NCBI GenBank assembly: GCA_023386815.1
Contig: JAEWIZ010000002.1
Span: forward strand, 186,001 to 250,000
DNA from: Bacillota bacterium
GTDB lineage: Bacteria > Bacillota > Clostridia > Lachnospirales > Lachnospiraceae
Length of the DNA stretch: 64,000 nt
Reading direction: 5' to 3'
Position numbers and translations under genes: made by a program. The notes under the pieces are model-generated. The model was given only the letters and a program-made list of their open reading frames with translations, did no database searches and had not been told where the DNA came from. Numbering within the stretch: position 1 is the first letter of the stretch; each line of letters begins with the position of its first letter. Shown here piece after piece: positions 9,460 through 16,897 of the stretch.

Positions 9460-9555
9460 AACAGGAAACATAGGGTTAAAACCTATGCTTGCCCTATTGC
9501 TTAGAAAATGATTATCCTAAACTTTTCGGGGGTCGAGGATAATCATTTTTTGTTA
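9460..9555 (+). ncRNA. Putative antitoxin RNA of a type I toxin-antitoxin locus
   Basis: Transcription from the promoter at 9425-9453 would give an RNA of about 95 bases ending at the strong terminator 9505-9549. It has no plausible reading frame with a ribosome site. Its 3' end is antisense to the last few codons and terminator of the toxin mRNA, the convergent layout known for fst-type and txpA-type type I loci. It carries a small hairpin (CATAGG / CCTATG near 9469-9486). Ends are estimated from the promoter and terminator. Confidence 0.65.
9505..9549. terminator. Bidirectional terminator shared by toxin mRNA and antitoxin RNA
   Basis: Perfect 14-bp arms AAAATGATTATCCT (9505-9518) and AGGATAATCATTTT (9536-9549) with a 17-base loop. 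T-runs follow on the plus strand (9546-9551), and the outer A/T pairs give a T-run on the minus strand. The toxin stop codon lies inside the right arm. Confidence 0.85.
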
Positions 9556-9647
9556 TTCATCTTTATCAAATGAACAACAAAAGTGATTAGAGCTATAACA
9601 AAAGTGGCAAAGGTTATCATTAATGATAAACCTTCTGCAACTGTCAT
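9543..9647 (-). CDS. Holin-like type I toxin peptide (Hol-Tox family), 34 aa
   Basis: A 34-residue peptide starting MTVAEGLSLMITFATFVIAL and ending in Lys-Lys after one hydrophobic helix (about 5-28). This matches the pattern of the short putative holin-like toxins of Firmicutes: M-x-V-x-E-x-L-x-L-M-I, a single membrane span, a basic tail. Such peptides insert in the inner membrane and are held off by an antisense RNA. AGGGGAG lies eight bases upstream of the ATG. The gene has its own promoter (9815-9843), a long structured leader and a convergent small RNA. An in-frame GTG at 9656 has no free ribosome site. It sits between rseP and ispG, likely as a later insertion. Confidence 0.85.
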   Translation of the reverse strand: MTVAEGLSLMITFATFVIALITFVVHLIKMNNKK

Positions 9648-9814
9648 AAGGCTCACTCCCCTTTCTATGTAATCTAGTCAAGGTAAGTTCACCTCCTTCA
9701 TATCTAAAATGAAGGGCGCTTCTCCATAATGACGGAGAAGTTGCACTCGATAATTATCCCTAGTCATAAAATTGATATACAGCAAAATATAGACCTTTCC
9801 TGTTACTTATATAC

Positions 9815-9843
9815 ATTGTATCATAGCCACATGAAACTGTCGA
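9815..9843 (-). promoter_or_regulatory. Promoter of the holin-like toxin mRNA
   Basis: On the minus strand TCGACA (9843-9838), a 17-base spacer and TACAAT (9820-9815) with TG just upstream of the -10. Transcription would begin near 9808, giving a leader of about 160 bases with two hairpins: CTTCTCC/GGAGAAG, and CCTTCAT/ATGAAGG, whose right arm runs into a full AAGGAGGTGA ribosome site (9690-9699). Confidence 0.65.
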
Positions 9844-9960
9844 TAAAAGGAAACTCATAAAACAAAATGCCCATAGCTTCAAATAAAATCCTTAAGCAGG
9901 CAATACTTCCATTCAGGATTTACATAATAAAAATTTTATTTAATCACATAACTATATCCT

Positions 9961-10146
9961 ATCTACCAGGGTGTACCATACTCGTTTTAGCAAGACCGGC
10001 CTCCCGAGGGTGTCCATGCTTCGTCAAGACTCAGTAATAATGCTGTTCCAATGGACAGCATTATTACACGTATTGAGGCTTGTAAGAAGCATCCCGAAAG
10101 GAGGGAAAGGCGCAGTCTAAAACGAGTATGGTGCGCCTTGGTAGAT
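9961..10146. repeat. 186-bp imperfect inverted-repeat element (MITE-like or structured RNA)
   Basis: The outer 30 bases (9961-9990) match the reverse complement of 10117-10146 except for about three positions; both contain ACCATACTCGTTTTAG or its complement. Further inward, CTCCC...CATGCTT is mirrored by AAGCAT...GGAGG, and the centre is a perfect 13-bp hairpin (GTAATAATGCTGT / ACAGCATTATTAC around 10025-10058). The whole element can fold into one long rod. It has no coding capacity and lies between rseP and the toxin locus. I saw no clear target-site duplication. Confidence 0.65.
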
Positions 10147-10192
10147 GAACATAGCCGAAATCTAAGTTAAAACATAATTTTGATTCATCAGC

Positions 10193-11485
10193 CTACCCAA
10201 AGATATTCCGAATATCATTAAACAAAACAAACACCATAAGTGCCATAAGTAACGCCATACCAATCATGTGTACCATAGCTTCCTTCTCCTTGGGAACCGG
10301 TTTACGGAAGATCGCTTCAATCAAGATGAATACCAATCTGCCACCGTCCAGAGCAGGGAAAGGCAATAAGTTCATAACACCAAGGTTCGCACTGATCATA
10401 ATACTAAATTCAATTAAGGAAAGAACCGTAATTCCAATACCATAATCCTTCGTTTCTGTTACAATATCATCTACATAATTTACAATTCCAACCGGACCGG
10501 CAATTTCATTCAAATGCGCTTTACCGCTTATCAAATAGAGTACGCTCTTCAAGGTGTTGACAATGTTAAGTTTAACCTCATAAAAGCTATATTCCACTAC
10601 ATCGAGAGTAGATGCCTTTTCAAAGGAGGAATTATATTTCACACCAATACTATAATTGCTGGCTACCAATTTTGGTGTTACCGAGACTGTAACAGGATTC
10701 CCATTATTACGTACGTAGGAAATGGTTAATCCTTCTCCTGTTAATGGATTAGCATCAATATACGCTGCAAAGGCTTCTCCAGAAGCTATGTCTGTACCAT
10801 TAATATTAACAATGACATCGCCTGCTTGTAATCCAGCTTCTGCAAGAGGATAGCCTTCCTGTATGGATTCCATCTTAGCCGGAGTGGCTGTTCTTGCATA
10901 GGAGCAGCCTAACATATAGGATTCTGTCCATTTCGGAGTGATCGTAGATGTTTTCTTCGCACCATCTCTGACAAAGGTAACCTCTACTGGTTTATCTGTT
11001 AATGGATTAAAGTAAAAATAATAGTTAACTTCTCTTGCAAAGTGGATTGGTGATCCATTAATTGCAGTAATCTCATCACCTTCTAATAATGCACCTTCCG
11101 CTGCACTGTTTGCCACAGTTCCAGTAACAATAGGCCTATCAATACCAACATTTCCGACAAAAATCAGGGAAAGTACATAGGCTAGGATAAAGTTAAAGAA
11201 TGCACCTGCAAAAATAACAGAAAATCTTGCCCATACACCCTTTTTATTGAAGGCACCTTCATCGTCGATCGATTCATCTTCTCCAAGCATCATACAGGAA
11301 CCGCCGATTGGAAGCAGCTTCAAGGAATACCTGGTGCCTTTATGCTCAACACTAGCTAGTCTTGGCCCCATTCCAATTGAGAATTCTGTTACCGTTACAC
11401 CATTTGCCTTTGCAAGTAAAAAATGCCCTAATTCGTGGATAAGGACAATTACACCCAGTATCAATAAAGCCACAATTATATTCAT
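10193..11485 (-). CDS. rseP: Site-2 intramembrane zinc metalloprotease RseP
   Basis: RseP (RasP) cuts anti-sigma factors and leftover signal peptides inside the membrane. The 430-aa protein has the zinc motif HELGH at residues 17-21 in the first helix, two PDZ-like segments (AEGALLEGDEITAING and AEAGLQAGDVIVNINGTD) and the second zinc-site motif PFPALDGGRL in a late helix. I chose the ATG at 11485, giving MNIIVALLILGVIVLIHELGH, because it has AAAGGA upstream and matches family starts; an ATG nine codons earlier lacks a ribosome site. It follows dxr closely in the same direction. Confidence 0.95.
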   Translation of the reverse strand: MNIIVALLILGVIVLIHELGHFLLAKANGVTVTEFSIGMGPRLASVEHKGTRYSLKLLPIGGSCMMLGEDESIDDEGAFNKKGVWARFSVIFAGAFFNFILAYVLSLIFVGNVGIDRPIVTGTVANSAAEGALLEGDEITAINGSPIHFAREVNYYFYFNPLTDKPVEVTFVRDGAKKTSTITPKWTESYMLGCSYARTATPAKMESIQEGYPLAEAGLQAGDVIVNINGTDIASGEAFAAYIDANPLTGEGLTISYVRNNGNPVTVSVTPKLVASNYSIGVKYNSSFEKASTLDVVEYSFYEVKLNIVNTLKSVLYLISGKAHLNEIAGPVGIVNYVDDIVTETKDYGIGITVLSLIEFSIMISANLGVMNLLPFPALDGGRLVFILIEAIFRKPVPKEKEAMVHMIGMALLMALMVFVLFNDIRNIFG

Positions 11486-11517
11486 GCTATTAAATGTCCT
11501 TTCTTTTACCATCTATC

Positions 11518-12675
11518 TTAATTACATGGTAGATTAAATCCCTTTACAAAATCATATGTTTGCTGTTCAACATTCAGAATTTCAACTAGGGAAGGATTCG
11601 CAATAACTTTGTGAGAATCCATTGCTTCTTTAATTAATCTTGGAATGGAAAGAAAATCAATCTCTTCACGTAAAAATGCTGCTACTGCCCATTCATTAGC
11701 TGCATTATATACCGTAGGCATACTTCCGCCAATTCTACCAGCCCGGAAACCAAGCTGCAACCCATAAAAGGTTTCCAGGTCCGGCTCTTCAAAGGTAAGC
11801 TGTTTCATTTGATAAAAATCCAAACGGTCTCCGGTTAGCGGCAAACGATTTGGGTAAAATAAGGCATACTGAATTGGCAATCTCATATCCGGAAGACCCA
11901 TTTGAGCGATAATGCTGCCATCTACATATTCTACCATGGAATGAATGATACTTTGTGGATGCACCACAACCTGAATCTGATCGATACTTACATCAAAAAG
12001 CCAGGCAGCTTCCATAACCTCCAATCCTTTGTTAACCATGGTTGCAGAATCGATTGTAATCTTTTGACCCATGGCCCAATTGGGATGCTTAAGAGCATCC
12101 TGAGGTCTTTTATTTTCAAGTTCAGATAACTTCTTTCCTCGGAAAGGTCCACCGGAGGCTGTTAGAATAATTTTACCTGCCTGCCTTTTATTCTCTCCAT
12201 TTAAAGACTGGAATATTGCAGAATGCTCACTATCCACAGGCAATAATGCAACTTTTTTTTCTTTCACCAGAGGCATGATGATATGACCTGCAGTAACTAA
12301 AGTTTCTTTATTTGCAAGTGCAATATCCTTTCCTGCTTTAATAGCCTCAATCGTTGGCAAAATCCCAATCATACCAACCATTGCTGTTAATACAATATCG
12401 GAAGCAGGCTCAACAGCACATTCGATTAAGCCTTCCATTCCTGCTACAACCTTAACATCCAGATCTTTTATATTTTCCTTTAATAGTTTAGCCTTATCCT
12501 CTTGATATACACACACAATGATAGGCTTAAACTCACGAATTTGTTTCTCCAATAATTCTATATTACTTCCTGCTGCAAGCGAAGTGACTCGTAACAAATC
12601 ACTATGTTCTCTTACGATATCCAGTGTCTGGGTTCCGATCGATCCCGTTGACCCAAGAACTGCGATCTTCTTCAT
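11518..12675 (-). CDS. dxr: 1-deoxy-D-xylulose 5-phosphate reductoisomerase
   Basis: Dxr converts DXP to MEP with NADPH, the committed step of the MEP pathway. The 385-aa protein opens with the NADPH-binding motif GSTGSIGTQTLDIV (residues 8-21) and contains ALANKETLVTAG, metal and substrate motifs around PVDSEHSAIFQ, the flexible loop region, KITIDSATMVNKGLE and the C-terminal AANEWAVAAFL. The length is normal. TGGAGG precedes the ATG. It lies between cdsA and rseP, with a REP-like hairpin in the gap before it. Confidence 0.98.
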   Translation of the reverse strand: MKKIAVLGSTGSIGTQTLDIVREHSDLLRVTSLAAGSNIELLEKQIREFKPIIVCVYQEDKAKLLKENIKDLDVKVVAGMEGLIECAVEPASDIVLTAMVGMIGILPTIEAIKAGKDIALANKETLVTAGHIIMPLVKEKKVALLPVDSEHSAIFQSLNGENKRQAGKIILTASGGPFRGKKLSELENKRPQDALKHPNWAMGQKITIDSATMVNKGLEVMEAAWLFDVSIDQIQVVVHPQSIIHSMVEYVDGSIIAQMGLPDMRLPIQYALFYPNRLPLTGDRLDFYQMKQLTFEEPDLETFYGLQLGFRAGRIGGSMPTVYNAANEWAVAAFLREEIDFLSIPRLIKEAMDSHKVIANPSLVEILNVEQQTYDFVKGFNLPCN

Positions 12676-12700
12676 TCGAATTCCTCCAATTCGTCATTTT

Positions 12701-12766
12701 AGTGACAAGGGGACGGGGTTAGTGTCACCGAGTGACAGGTGACACTAACCCCGTCCCCTTGTCACT
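12701..12766. repeat. REP-like perfect inverted repeat, 28-bp arms
   Basis: The arms 12701-12728 and 12739-12766 are exact reverse complements around a 10-base loop. They are GC-rich (GTGACAAGGGGACGGGG) in AT-rich surroundings. A further partial direct copy of TGACAAGGGG (12766-12776) abuts the cdsA stop codon. Sequences built on GGGGACGG are known REP-type repeats mobilised by REP-associated tyrosine transposases in several phyla; the assignment here is from memory of that pattern. No transposase gene is in the window. Confidence 0.8.
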
Positions 12767-12776
12767 CCCCTTGTCA

Positions 12777-13577
12777 TCAACTCAACAGTATTCCCAAAAA
12801 ATACACAATCGGCGCAGTAAATATAATACTATCAAAGCGATCCAAGACCCCGCCATGTCCAGGAATCAAGGTTCCATAATCCTTAATATCATGGTTTCTT
12901 TTAATTGCTGAAGCTGCAAGATCCCCAATTTGAGATAGAATACTGGATGCACCACCAATAATTGCAAATGCAATGATAGGATTTTCAAATACAAAGATAT
13001 GACGCTGTATAACCGTAGCGTAAATCCCTCCAATCAAAGCTGCACCAACGATACCTCCGATACATCCCTCGATCGATTTCTTAGGGCTTAGCTTTGGAGC
13101 AAATTTATGCTTACCAAACTTTACTCCTACCAAATAGGCACAGGTATCAGATCCCCAGGCTCCAATAAAGATAAGCCATACAATCCAAGCACCATTATCG
13201 AACATACGAACCTGATAGATATAGGATAGCATAAAGGGTACATAGAATAACCCCAGAAAACTTACTGCAATCTGTTCTGTACTATACTTGGGAAAGCTGA
13301 TTACATAAACAACCATCAATATCATGAGGAAAAGAATAATCAGCATTATCTGGTATTGGAGTAATTGAAAATAAAGTAACAGGTAATATGAAATACCTGC
13401 CAGGTATCCAACCAATCCCATGATTGATTTATTAATCTTAACAACACGATATAGCTCCATCATCCCAATTAAAGATATCCCGAATAAGGCAGCAAACAGT
13501 AAGTTACCACCAAAAATCACAACAAATAAAGTAATAATAAATAAAATAACACCGCTAAGTAATCGAGTCCGAAACAT
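12777..13577 (-). CDS. cdsA: Phosphatidate cytidylyltransferase
   Basis: CdsA makes CDP-diacylglycerol from CTP and phosphatidate, the branch point of phospholipid synthesis. The 266-aa protein is almost entirely hydrophobic helices (about seven or eight). It carries the family signature in its C-terminal part: SQIGDLAASAIKRNHDIKD followed by LIPGHGGVLDRFDS (around 215-250), with the catalytic Asp/Lys/Asp residues. GGAGG precedes the ATG. It sits between uppS and dxr, in the arrangement common to Firmicutes. The REP-like hairpin begins immediately after its stop codon. Confidence 0.97.
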   Translation of the reverse strand: MFRTRLLSGVILFIITLFVVIFGGNLLFAALFGISLIGMMELYRVVKINKSIMGLVGYLAGISYYLLLYFQLLQYQIMLIILFLMILMVVYVISFPKYSTEQIAVSFLGLFYVPFMLSYIYQVRMFDNGAWIVWLIFIGAWGSDTCAYLVGVKFGKHKFAPKLSPKKSIEGCIGGIVGAALIGGIYATVIQRHIFVFENPIIAFAIIGGASSILSQIGDLAASAIKRNHDIKDYGTLIPGHGGVLDRFDSIIFTAPIVYFLGILLS

Positions 13578-13598
13578 AGCCTACCTCCACCATTGAGC

Positions 13599-14318
13599 CT
13601 ATGATAAAACAGCCCCAAATTTTCTAGTTCTACCACTATAATACTCTACTGCTTTTTGTAATTCTTTCTCATTAAAATCAGGCCATAGTACATCCGTAAA
13701 ATAGAATTCGGTATAGGCGGATTGCCAGAGTAAAAAGTTAGATAGTCTTTGCTCTCCGCTTGTTCTTATTAATAGATCCGGATCAGGAATACCCTTGGTA
13801 TCCAAATATTGTTCGAGAGTTTCTTCATCTATATGATCAATTGCTGTTTTATTCTCTTTCACATCAAAGGCCAATGCTTTGATTGCACGGAGGATTTCAT
13901 CCCTACTACCATAATTGATGGCAACCTGGAACTTCAAACCAGTATTATTTTTTGAAGCTTCCTCAAGATCTTTGATACTTTTCTTAATTTCCTCGGATAA
14001 TTTTTCGGTATCACCTATGACACGAATACGCATATTATTCTTCATACTTGTCTTTACACTTGTAGACAGATAATTCTGAAGCAATTTCATTAGTGCTTCC
14101 ACCTCATCCTGAGGGCGCCTCCAATTTTCAGTGGAGAATGCATATACGGTCAGGTATTCTATTCCCATTTTATAGGCCAGCTCACAAATTTTCTCTACAT
14201 TTTTGCTCCCCTGGGCATGGCCATAATTACGTGGCATCAATTTCTTCTTTGCCCATCTCCCGTTTCCGTCCAAGATGATAGCAACATGCCTTGGAACATT
14301 CAATTCGCTTTCTATCAT
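13599..14318 (-). CDS. uppS: Undecaprenyl diphosphate synthase (isoprenyl transferase)
   Basis: UppS extends farnesyl diphosphate with isopentenyl diphosphate in cis to make the C55 lipid carrier for peptidoglycan. The 239-aa protein has the catalytic motif ILDGNGRWAKK (Asp17), YLTVYAFSTENWRRP, the diphosphate-binding segment LIRTSGEQRLSNFLLWQSAY and TDVLWPDFNEKE near the C-terminus. The length is typical. The ATG at 14318 has GGAG upstream. It is next to cdsA with 21 bp between them. The 183-bp gap upstream holds no gene. Confidence 0.98.
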   Translation of the reverse strand: MIESELNVPRHVAIILDGNGRWAKKKLMPRNYGHAQGSKNVEKICELAYKMGIEYLTVYAFSTENWRRPQDEVEALMKLLQNYLSTSVKTSMKNNMRIRVIGDTEKLSEEIKKSIKDLEEASKNNTGLKFQVAINYGSRDEILRAIKALAFDVKENKTAIDHIDEETLEQYLDTKGIPDPDLLIRTSGEQRLSNFLLWQSAYTEFYFTDVLWPDFNEKELQKAVEYYSGRTRKFGAVLS

Positions 14319-14501
14319 GAAAGTTCTCCATTCTTTATACGGAGCACTCCTGTTATCCCCTATCAGCTAATCTATGCGCTCATCAGAGTAAACGAAAAGT
14401 GCTCCATGTTCATAAAAACCGGTAAAGGGTGTCTCAAAAGTGTATTCAATTTGCTCCATACAAATTCCTGAATAGCCCTTTTAATCCACCCCAAATTTTA
14501 C

Positions 14502-15056
14502 TTATACTGTAAGAATTTCTTTTGATTTATCTTCCATTATCTTATCAATTTCATTGATAAAACGGTCTGTGATTTTTTGTACCTCATCCTCTAAATGCTT
14601 GAACTCATCCTCAGAAATCTCACTTGCTTTGTTCTGCTTCTTGAACATTTCATTGGCATCACGTCTGATATTTCTAACAGCAACCTTTGCATTCTCTGCC
14701 TTTTTCTTAATGTCTTTAACCAATTCTTTTCTTCGATCTTCTGTTAACTCCGGAAATACAAGGCGTATTACCTTACCATCATTGCTAGGATTTAAACCTA
14801 AGTCAGAATTGATAATTGCCTTCTCAATATCCTTAATCAACTTGCTTTCCCAAGGCTGAATCTGAATCACTCTTGGTTCTGGTACAGATATGTTTGCTAC
14901 TGATTGAAATGAAGAAGGCTGACCATAATAATCCACCTTAAGTTTATCTAAAAGATGCGGATTAGCTCTGCCTGCACGTATTGATGCATACTCTTCTTTC
15001 AAATTTGCAATAGTCTTTTCCATTTTGTTACTAAATTGTTCTAATTTTGCATCCAT
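14502..15056 (-). CDS. frr: Ribosome recycling factor
   Basis: Frr splits the post-termination ribosome with EF-G. The 184-aa protein has the expected length and signature segments: YASIRAGRANPHLLDKLKVDYYG near the N-terminus (domain I/II junction), QPWESKLIKDIEKAI in the middle, and the C-terminal coiled helices (ELVKDIKKKAENAKVAVRNIRRDAN). GGGG precedes the ATG at 15056. It lies 36 bp after pyrH in the common pyrH-frr pair. Confidence 0.98.
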   Translation of the reverse strand: MDAKLEQFSNKMEKTIANLKEEYASIRAGRANPHLLDKLKVDYYGQPSSFQSVANISVPEPRVIQIQPWESKLIKDIEKAIINSDLGLNPSNDGKVIRLVFPELTEDRRKELVKDIKKKAENAKVAVRNIRRDANEMFKKQNKASEISEDEFKHLEDEVQKITDRFINEIDKIMEDKSKEILTV

Positions 15057-15092
15057 TTTTTACCCCTGCCTTTCAATAATTGTTTCCTATCT

Positions 15093-15800
15093 TTAATTAA
15101 CAGTCATTGTAGTACCATTTGATTTACCCAATGCTGCATTCACAATGCTGTTTTCTTCATTTAATCCGAACAACAGCACTGGCATTTTATTTTCCATACA
15201 TAATACGGTAGCCGTAAGATCGATAACGCCAAGTCTCTGGTCAAGAACTTCTTTAGCAGAAATTTGATCATACTTCTTAGCCTCCGGATTAGTCTTAGGA
15301 TCGCTATCGTAAACACCATCAATCGCCTTAGCATTTAAAATGATGTCACAATCTAACTCGACTGCTCGAAGAACAGTTGCTGTATCCGTTGAAAAATATG
15401 GATGTCCTGTACCACCAGCTAAAAATGCAACTCCACCCTGTTTCATACATTTTATGACATCATCCTTTGAAAAAAGCTTTGTCATACTTCCGCAGGCAAA
15501 TGGTGTATATACTTCAGTAGGAATCCCAACGTGCCGAAAAATCTCAGATACATAGATACAGTTCATTACGGTTGCAAGCATACCAATCTGATCTGCCTTC
15601 GTTCGATCAATAGTTTCACTGGTCCTTCCCCTCCAGAAGTTACCCCCACCGATTACGATACTTACCTGAATCCCGTCTTCAACTAGTTTCTTCACCTGAT
15701 TTGCCACTCCGATACAGGTTTCTTCGCAGAAGGCGGTTTTTTTCTGACCTGCCAAAGCTTCACCGCTCAATTTAAGTAATACTCTTTCAAATGCTTTCAT
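15093..15800 (-). CDS. pyrH: UMP kinase
   Basis: PyrH phosphorylates UMP to UDP, acting as a hexamer of the amino-acid kinase fold. The 235-aa protein shows RVLLKLSGEAL at the N-terminus, the glycine-rich IVIGGGNFWRG, MNCIYVSE, LAGGTGHPYFSTDTA and the acceptor-site region LNAKAIDGVYDSDP. The ATG at 15800 has GGAGG 12 bases upstream, slightly far. In most relatives tsf is directly upstream; here about 10 kb of accessory genes separates them, so pyrH probably has its own promoter in 15801-15936, which I could not place confidently. Confidence 0.97.
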   Translation of the reverse strand: MKAFERVLLKLSGEALAGQKKTAFCEETCIGVANQVKKLVEDGIQVSIVIGGGNFWRGRTSETIDRTKADQIGMLATVMNCIYVSEIFRHVGIPTEVYTPFACGSMTKLFSKDDVIKCMKQGGVAFLAGGTGHPYFSTDTATVLRAVELDCDIILNAKAIDGVYDSDPKTNPEAKKYDQISAKEVLDQRLGVIDLTATVLCMENKMPVLLFGLNEENSIVNAALGKSNGTTMTVN

Positions 15801-15936
15801 GCTTCTATATTGCCTCCATGTGGAATCTTATTGGCCATAATCCAATATTCTTAAATAATTTACCACAAAATAACCATTTTTGCTAGCCCAAACCTAATAT
15901 TTCTATCAGGTTTTAGTAAAGACACTCTCACACAGC

Positions 15937-16014
15937 TGAAAGACACATTATTGATTCTATATGCTAATACAAAAATGTTCCTGGGGGCATACAAGATCAA
16001 CAACATGTCTTTCA
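15937..16014 (-). repeat. Long imperfect hairpin with G-U pairing on the minus strand
   Basis: The 28-base arms 15937-15964 and 15987-16014 are complementary at all but six positions. All six differences are transitions; read on the minus strand five become G-U pairs and one stays a mismatch, while on the plus strand they would be C-A mismatches. This suggests a structure kept as minus-strand RNA, downstream of the bactofilin gene. No T-run follows, so it is not a standard terminator. Confidence 0.55.
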
Positions 16015-16044
16015 AACAGTCTACGCAACTAATGCAATACTTTC

Positions 16045-16872
16045 TTATTCAAATATATTATCCACGTCAACTGCAGAGTAGCTCAATGAGAGAGCTCCTT
16101 CAATAACCGCACCATTATTGATCTGTACGGACTTTGCCTTAATATTTCCTTTGATAATAGCTGTTGAATCAACCACGATAGGCCCATTAACATCAATTTC
16201 ACCCTTAACCGCGCCTGCTATCACACCTGATGTAGCAACAATATCACCGATAACTACGGTACCTAGGCCAATTTTAATACTTCCCTCACTAGTAATACTT
16301 CCCTCAATACGTTCGGTATTAACATATACTTCGGAAGCGGAAGAATTACCTTTAATCTTACCTGTAATGGACAGTTTGCCCAAGCACTCAACATCGCCTG
16401 TGATATTACCCATAATATCAAGTGAGCCGTCTGATGAGATACTTCCATTAATGGTTGTCCCCTTTGAGATTACTGTAACCTCGTCATCAATGACGCTAGA
16501 ACTACTTTTTACCTTTGGTGCTTCCTGCACTACAACTTCTTCAGCCTCGCTCTCTTCCAGGCTCATTGCTTCTAATAATTCCAAATCAACATTTTCTTCC
16601 ATATCATCATCCTCATCTTCTTTTATTTCTTCTGATAACATTTCGTTATCCATTAGCTCTTCCTCTAAAAGTTCGGCACCATTATTTTCTTCCTCTGCAG
16701 CGGCATACCCCTCCAGCCATTTCTCTAATCTCTCATCATCAGACAAATCATCCTGCTCTGCTTCAGAGCCTAATGTATCTACTAACCGATCCTCGGACTC
16801 CTTCTCCTCGTCTGGAATTAATTCATTTACCGCTTGTGATAAATCATCTTTAAACTCTTTAAAAAAGCCCAT
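16045..16872 (-). CDS. Bactofilin with an acidic N-terminal extension
   Basis: Bactofilins are polymerising cytoskeletal proteins built from a right-handed beta helix. This 275-aa protein has a bactofilin core at about residues 130-265, seen as short repeats such as TTINGSISSDGSLDIMGNI, GEIDVNGPIVVD and AIIKGNIKAKSVQINNGAVI with regular Gly and hydrophobic spacing. The first 125 residues are very acidic (for example EEIKEDEDDDMEENVD) and longer than the usual tail. GGGAGG precedes the ATG. The polysaccharide deacetylase gene is 25 bp upstream on the same strand, which suggests a joint role in cell shape or envelope modification (inference). Confidence 0.9.
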   Translation of the reverse strand: MGFFKEFKDDLSQAVNELIPDEEKESEDRLVDTLGSEAEQDDLSDDERLEKWLEGYAAAEEENNGAELLEEELMDNEMLSEEIKEDEDDDMEENVDLELLEAMSLEESEAEEVVVQEAPKVKSSSSVIDDEVTVISKGTTINGSISSDGSLDIMGNITGDVECLGKLSITGKIKGNSSASEVYVNTERIEGSITSEGSIKIGLGTVVIGDIVATSGVIAGAVKGEIDVNGPIVVDSTAIIKGNIKAKSVQINNGAVIEGALSLSYSAVDVDNIFE

Positions 16873-16897
16873 TGCAAATACCTCCCTATGTATTGGT

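Noticed and set aside
14341..14405. GGAGCACT / AGTGCTCC inverted repeat upstream of uppS
   Set aside because: Only 8 bp with a 49-base spacer and no supporting context; probably chance.
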